From NCBI GenBank assembly GCA_963921935.1, contig OY998180.1:63008551-63072550 (forward strand): a DNA stretch of 64,000 nucleotides. Reading direction: 5' to 3'. The notes under the pieces are model-generated. The model saw nothing but the letters and a program-made list of their open reading frames with translations. It ran no database searches and had not been told where the DNA came from. The DNA comes from Galeruca laticollis (Eukaryota; Arthropoda; Insecta; Coleoptera; Chrysomelidae). This document shows positions 60,927 through 64,000 of this stretch, piece by piece; position 1 is the first letter of the stretch, and each line of letters begins with the position of its first letter. The translations under genes were made by a program, and so were the position numbers.

Positions 60927-61032
60927 AATTATGAAAATATTCTTTGTTTCATTTCACCTCTCACACAAGTAATGCTGATGATGAAAACTTTTATGTTGAT
61001 TTGGAATCAGTATTGAACATCTAAAGTGAAGG

Positions 61033-61445
61033 ATGTTTCTTTTACCATTAATAATAATTCTACCTTTAATGACATCTGAGAAAATTGATGTAAATTATCG
61101 AAAGATTTGGATGTGTTAACAAGTCGGAACATGATATCACAAATATGTCATCGATTTTAAAAGATTTCCAAGAGAAATTAAATTTTCCTGTAGATGGCAC
61201 TCTAAATCCTGCAACTATTCAACTATTAGAGCGACCTCGATGTAGTGTAAATGAAAACGATCATGATGGTGAACATTCGTATCGCGTTAGAACAAAATGG
61301 GAAAAAGACTAACCTAAATCGGTATTTTCCTCAAGCATCACCGTCATATGTTGCTGAAAAGGCATATTTGACAACAAAATTCCAAACTTACAATTTGAAC
61401 ACCAGTCTATAGGAACAGCACTTCTTACTCATGTACTACTTATGA
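61033..61445 (+). pseudogene. Matrix-metalloproteinase-like gene, N-terminal part (Polinton cargo candidate)
   Basis: ATG at 61033 starts a typical signal peptide (MFLLPLIIILPLMTSEKIDV). After a one-base shift the prodomain reads ERFGCVNKSEHDITNMSSIL, then KDFQEKLNFPVDGTLNPATI, then QLLERPRCSVNEND. The last is the cysteine switch, normally P-R-C-G-[VN]-x-D, whose Cys holds the catalytic zinc in the latent enzyme; here Gly is Ser. YRVRTKWEKD and, in another frame, NLNRYFPQASPSYVAEKA match the start of the catalytic domain. A block FEHQSIGTALLTHV may be a worn F-D-G..G-x-L-x-H-A. The zinc site HExxHxxGxxH and the hemopexin domain are absent. It lies between the Polinton accessory gene and the minus-strand gene, in the element's own orientation. 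Confidence 0.7.
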
Positions 61446-61675
61446 AACTTCAAATCGACGTCATAACGTTAAAAATTCTTGAAAACCTGTGGAGGAGGAG
61501 GTAGGATAGAAAATCAAGTTTCAAGGTTTTATGAATATTGTTTTATTAATTGTATTTATATACATATTACATCAAATAAAAAAAAACAGTACATATTACA
61601 TTAAAGGCAAAATGAAAATTATGAATTTGACAGTACATATTAAATATAGTTATACAGATAAAAGATACTGTGAAA

Positions 61676-62435
61676 TCAGTAGGGTAAATCTGCTGCAGCC
61701 TCTGGATACTCAAAATATTCTCGTAATATGAAAACAACTGCCTCAAAATCATTTTGACACCAATAGTGTCCAGAATTATAAAATCCTGTTGAATTTTCTG
61801 AAGTGCTCACACTAATTTCTTCGTGAAATGTGTAATTTATATTAGGCATAAGTTCAAAAAATTTCTGAAAACACTCTTCGCAAACTTTTAGACCCAAAGG
61901 AGAAATGTGGTAGTATTTACTAATAAGGCAATAGAGATCGTGTTCAGTAAACACATCTAAATAAGTGAAATTTAATAAGGTATCTCGAAGCTCTGGTGAA
62001 ATTTTTGTTTCATATTCAAAATCAAGCAATATAGCATCACAGTGATCAGATTTATCACTTTCTTCTTTTATCTGCAACCATTTATAGGTACGAAATTCTC
62101 GAGAAATTTTTATTTTCAAAAGCTGAGGAATTTGAGCTTGTACAAGAAAACTTGAAATTCTAGTAATACGATTACAAATTATCTTAATACATAGATCTTC
62201 CAAACTTTTTATCTGAAAATAAATTCCAATCAATTTATTATAACTCCATAATACTATAATGTCCCCACGGAAGAGTGTCATGTGAACCAGGTATCAAATA
62301 TCTTTTATCATCTGATGGGTTTAAAGCAATTTTTGTCTGTTCAATGGTGTATACATCATGTAACTTTGATAGTATACAACGTTGAGTTGCATGCATGAAA
62401 CACTCTTCTTGAGGATTTTCTATAAATTTCTGCAA
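61676..62435 (-). CDS. Minus-strand gene with SOCS-box-like segment, probably spliced
   Basis: An upstream exon begins after a good acceptor (TCTCTGTTTGCAG, at 62434) with KFIENPQEECFMHATQRCIL, then LNPSDDKRYLIPGSHDTLPW. A second acceptor (ATTTTCAG, at 62214) precedes IKSLEDLCIKIICNRITRIS, then IPQLLKIKISREFRTYKW, and the frame runs on through LLDFEYETKISPELRDTLL to YFEYPEAAADLPY at 61676. S-L-x-x-L-C..I followed by I-P..L-K recalls a SOCS box, the elongin-binding module of ubiquitin ligases, but this is weak. The exact donor between the exons is unclear. It may be a captured host gene in the Polinton or host DNA next to a truncated element. Confidence 0.4.
61825..62104 (-). repeat. Copy A of a 277-bp direct duplication
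   Basis: Part of the coding exon above. It is repeated in the same orientation at 62455-62731 with about ten differences. The duplicated stretch encodes KWLQIKEESDKSDHCDAILL through FELMPNINYTF. Confidence 0.85.
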
Positions 62436-62454
62436 ACAGAGAATATAATCATAG

Positions 62455-62731
62455 AAATGTGTAATTTATATTAGGCATAAGTTTAAAATATTTATGAAAA
62501 CACTCTTCGCAAACTTTTAGACCCAAAGGAGAAATGTGGTAATATTTACTAATTAGGGAGTAGAGATCGTGTTCAGTAAACACATCTAAATAAGTGAAAT
62601 TTAATAAGGTATCTCGAAGCTCTGTTGAAATTTTTGTTTCATATTCAAAATCAAGCAATATAGCATCACAGTGATCAGATTTATCACTTTCTTCTTTTAT
62701 CTGCAACCATTTATAGGTACGAAATTCTCGG
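62455..62731 (-). repeat. Copy B of the 277-bp direct duplication (exon fragment)
   Basis: Keeps an open frame of about 85 codons and differs at a few sites (for example FQKFFEL versus FHKYFKL). It lies upstream of the gene's first visible exon and its edges coincide with no splice sites, so it is a duplicated fragment rather than an alternative exon. Confidence 0.75.
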
Positions 62732-63160
62732 ACGTCAGACTAGAAATAAAAATTTATTAGTCTAATATTTTACTAACCAAAATTTTTAACAATTGACAAT
62801 CAATTAAACTTTTTTGCATAAATCTATCTACATCCCATCACTTTTTATAACAAACAATTACTTAAGATCTTACCACACAAACTATTACATCGTCGCAGAC
62901 TAGTGAAATTACTAGTAAAAACAATTATATATGGGTGTATATTTCCATATTAATTAATTTTTTTATGCAACAAATAAAAAGGTTCAAAATATTTATAAAA
63001 AAAGATCTCCTCAGATGTCTATTCTACATAAGAATCAATGCATATTTATACTTTTCATCTAACTCGATGACGTCATAGATTCTCGTTACTAATAACATAC
63101 ATTATCAACGAAAACCGACAAGTCCAAACAAGTTCATATTAAAACGGATACATGATTTCA
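62732..63160. other. AT-rich spacer
   Basis: No readable gene between the duplicated exon fragment and the polymerase remnant. Confidence 0.3.
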
Positions 63161-63700
63161 AAGAAAAAACTTGGGTTATGATGAAAAATTATATGATTGT
63201 AACAGTGATTTTTCATTATGTCCAAAACATAATATTCCACCTAGTTCAAAATATAAAAAGTTATTGTCTACCCATTATCGTAAAAATAATTATAAAATTC
63301 ACTACCGGACACTAAACGATTGACATTGAAAAAGATACATAGGTTTCTAAAATTCGAGCGGAATTCTTCGTTGAAGACATATTGATTTAAACAACCATTT
63401 GAGAAATTTAGCAAACAATGATTTTGAATCTTCATAAACTTATTAATAATGCAAGCACTAAAAAAACAATGGAAAATTCTCGAAAGTACCGTTATGTTAA
63501 ATTACTTAAATCTTGAAACGGCCGCTACAGCATAAAACATTTCATTGCAATTCCTTTGTTACATAATAGTACAATTTTTAATGAAAATCTATCAGCTATT
63601 AAATTAAAAAAGGGCTGAAATAGTTTTCGGTAGACCTCTTCATATAGGTGTGACTATTTTTGATTTTATGATACCGAAATTGTATCTTAAAGACGTAAAT
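63161..63700 (+). pseudogene. Polinton family-B DNA polymerase remnant
   Basis: Fragments in shifting frames follow the order of Polinton polymerase B. They are DEKLYDCNSDFSLCPKHNIP with PSSKYKKLLSTHYRKNNYKI and HYRTL, then LKKIHRFLKFERNSSLKTYI, DLNNHLRNLANNDFE, KLINNASTKKTMENSRKYRY (the K-x-x-N-x-x-x-G-KTMEN region, part of the motif B area), then STIFNENLSAIKLKKG and GRPLHIGVTIFDF. Protein-primed polymerases of this type copy the element. Many stops and frameshifts; the YxDTDS motif C should follow but is replaced by a tandem duplication at 63702. Confidence 0.75.
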
Positions 63701-63701
63701 A

Positions 63702-64000
63702 ACTAAAAAACAATATGTACGGCCTTATCTTCCTACATCAACTGATATTTTTTGGTTCAAAGACATATTTTAACCCCAAACTCACGTATACGTTAGAAGC
63801 TAAAATAAATTATAATCTACCCCCATCCATCGTTCGTATAAACTTTTTAATGAAATTTTTACTAAAAAACAATATGTACGGCCTTATCTTTCTACATTAA
63901 CTGATATTTTTCGGTTCAAAAACATATTTCAACCCCAAACACACGTATACATTAGAAGCGTAATTAAATTATAATCTACCCCCATCCATCGTATGTATGA
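63702..64000. repeat. 159-bp direct tandem duplication at window edge
   Basis: ACTAAAAAACAATATGTACG at 63702 recurs at 63861, and the sequences that follow match closely up to the end of the window. A third copy may lie beyond it. Confidence 0.85.

Larger units (their letters stand above)
56764..64000 (+). mobile_element. Polinton/Maverick element (left end to window edge)
   Basis: It starts AGAGTATGGAGGCGTTTGGC, the inverted counterpart of the terminus at 20822. Inside are G-rich subterminal repeats, the ~107-bp array, an integrase with chromodomain, an accessory gene, a metalloproteinase-like fragment, a minus-strand gene and family-B polymerase remnants. Integrase plus protein-primed type DNA polymerase B defines Polintons, which are related to virophages and adenoviruses. 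Genes carry stops and frameshifts, so this is a fossil copy. The right end is beyond the window. Confidence 0.8.

Overview
This window looks like AT-rich, repeat-dominated DNA from an insect nuclear genome. The evidence is introns with GT..AG borders, several eukaryotic transposon superfamilies nested in each other, an animal matrix-metalloproteinase domain, and no bacterial gene organisation. The mix (RTE and Jockey/I LINEs, Ty3/Gypsy, long-TIR Tc1/mariner relatives, a P element, Polintons) would suit a beetle or another arthropod, but I cannot name the species. No complete ordinary host gene is visible.

Layout. 1-404: end of a DD82E-type Tc1/mariner-related transposase (minus). 409-2470: RTE-like LINE (minus). 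4264-5260: first of four copies of a repeat family with ~172-bp internal repeats. 5750-10380: decayed Ty3/Gypsy element, with a DD41D mariner-like element (10383-12189) directly behind it. 12340-13530: 40-bp minisatellite. 15178-16235: large palindromic element. 17.7-20.8 kb: a hemopexin exon of a matrix metalloproteinase, a 420-bp (ACG)n tract, a ~107-bp tandem array and a Polinton-like terminus at 20822. 21.5-22.1 kb: two candidate coding pieces. 24.4-25.0 kb: LINE scrap. 26.2-27.0 kb: one arm of a ~0.7-kb inverted pair whose partner lies at 55.2-55.9 kb.

The middle (27-55 kb) holds palindromic MITEs, a LINE with an intact 538-aa ORF1 but a severely shortened ORF2, a decayed RNase-H-like repeat protein, an LTR element that kept only gag, a long-armed fold-back element, and a P-element relic (THAP exons, coiled coil, transposase core). 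A second DD41D element and a copy of the 172-bp repeat family have inserted into the P element's introns.

The right end (56764 to the window edge) is a Polinton/Maverick: terminus, G-rich subterminal repeats, ~107-bp array, integrase with chromodomain, an accessory gene, the N-terminal half of a matrix-metalloproteinase-like gene with signal peptide and cysteine switch, a minus-strand gene with a SOCS-box-like segment and an internal duplication, and family-B DNA polymerase remnants. The most interesting signal is the association of matrix-metalloproteinase pieces with both Polinton-like ends in the window (C-terminal piece beside the left one, N-terminal piece inside the right one). This suggests a metalloproteinase cargo in this Polinton lineage. 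Nearly every element is broken by stops or frameshifts, so the region is mostly a graveyard.
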